64,000 nt of DNA from Ariolimax columbianus. Lineage: Eukaryota; Mollusca; Gastropoda; Stylommatophora; Arionidae. Each line of letters begins with the position of its first letter. The stretch's first letter is position 1. Location: contig JAVGWX010000012.1 in the NCBI GenBank assembly GCA_036924085.1, forward strand, positions 31,740,979-31,804,978. Direction: 5' to 3'. Below are positions 63,711 through 64,000 of the stretch, one piece after another. Under the pieces are notes generated by a model. It saw only the letters and a list, made by a program, of their open reading frames with translations. It was not told where the DNA came from and did no database searches. The position numbers were made by a program, and so were the translations under genes.

Positions 63711-64000
63711 GCCACGCACGGCGTTAAATGGAATGTTACGAGCTGTGGGTATGTTGGAAGGAGGAATGTCTGTGTCGGTAACAGTAAGACAATTTAATAT
63801 ATCAAGACATACCTTAGGATGTGGTTACATCGCTATCAGACGTCTGGAACTGTTTCTGGCCTGCGTTGAAGGGGACGTCCCGGATTAACGACCAGACGAC
63901 TGGAACTGTTTCTGGCCTGCGTTGAAGGGGACGTCCTGGATTAACGACCAGACGACTGGAACTGTTTCTGGCCTGCGTTGAAGGGGACGTCCCGGATTAA
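63711..64000 (+). pseudogene. Tc1-like transposase N-terminus with a 56-bp tandem array
   Basis: From the ATG at 63711 the plus strand reads MPRTALNGMLRAVGMLEGGM, SVSVTVRQFNISRHTL, then after a one-base shift LHRYQTSGTVSGL and RGRPGLTTRR. This is the paired DNA-binding helix-turn-helix region with the GRPR-like hook of Tc1/mariner transposases. The codons for SGTVSGL to TTRRLEL are tandemly repeated with a 56-bp period (TGGAACTGTTTCTGG at 63845, 63901 and 63957) up to the window edge. Since 56 is not a multiple of three, the gene is dead. Confidence 0.8.

Overview
The window looks like nuclear DNA of an animal, most likely a mollusc and probably a gastropod. It has spliced collagen exons separated by kilobase introns, many kinds of non-LTR retrotransposon remnants, tRNA-derived SINEs, a Tc1-like transposase start, 18S rDNA, and more than twenty minisatellites. 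There are no bacterial-style operons. Species assignment is inference; retroelement style is the main clue.

One host gene can be supported. Ten minus-strand exons between 61740 and 11167 (61675-61740, 55523-55594, 50251-50404, 47066-47208, 44732-44788, 42266-42481, 37688-37889, 34849-35006, 13981-14043, 11167-11355) have matching splice phases and add up to exactly 1320 nt (440 codons). They encode what looks like the end of an N-terminal non-collagenous domain, an acidic/proline-rich linker, and interrupted Gly-X-Y segments. This suggests a non-fibrillar collagen, perhaps of the multiplexin (collagen XV/XVIII) type. Both gene ends lie outside the recognised exons.

Left end (1-8140): a long minus-strand LINE (family A: APE endonuclease, RT, RNase H) is broken by a nested CR1-like LINE (family B). 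On its 5' side it runs into roughly 185-bp monomers that contain 18S rRNA sequence. The last monomer is continuous with about 1.2 kb of good 18S 5' sequence and about 0.7 kb of apparent 5' external transcribed spacer. This is the most unusual structure in the window.

The introns (8-64 kb) hold further copies of families A and B, at least four other LINE types, many decayed RTE-like 3' ends, three tRNA-like SINE families, an inverted pair of poly(A) retroposons with clear target-site duplications, and dispersed families here called R, Q and P. Several minisatellites are tandem expansions of a short piece of a transposable element (RTE, family R, family Q, Tc1). Two other arrays are instead hosts of LINE insertions. 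Most long open frames in the window are translations of such arrays and are not genes.
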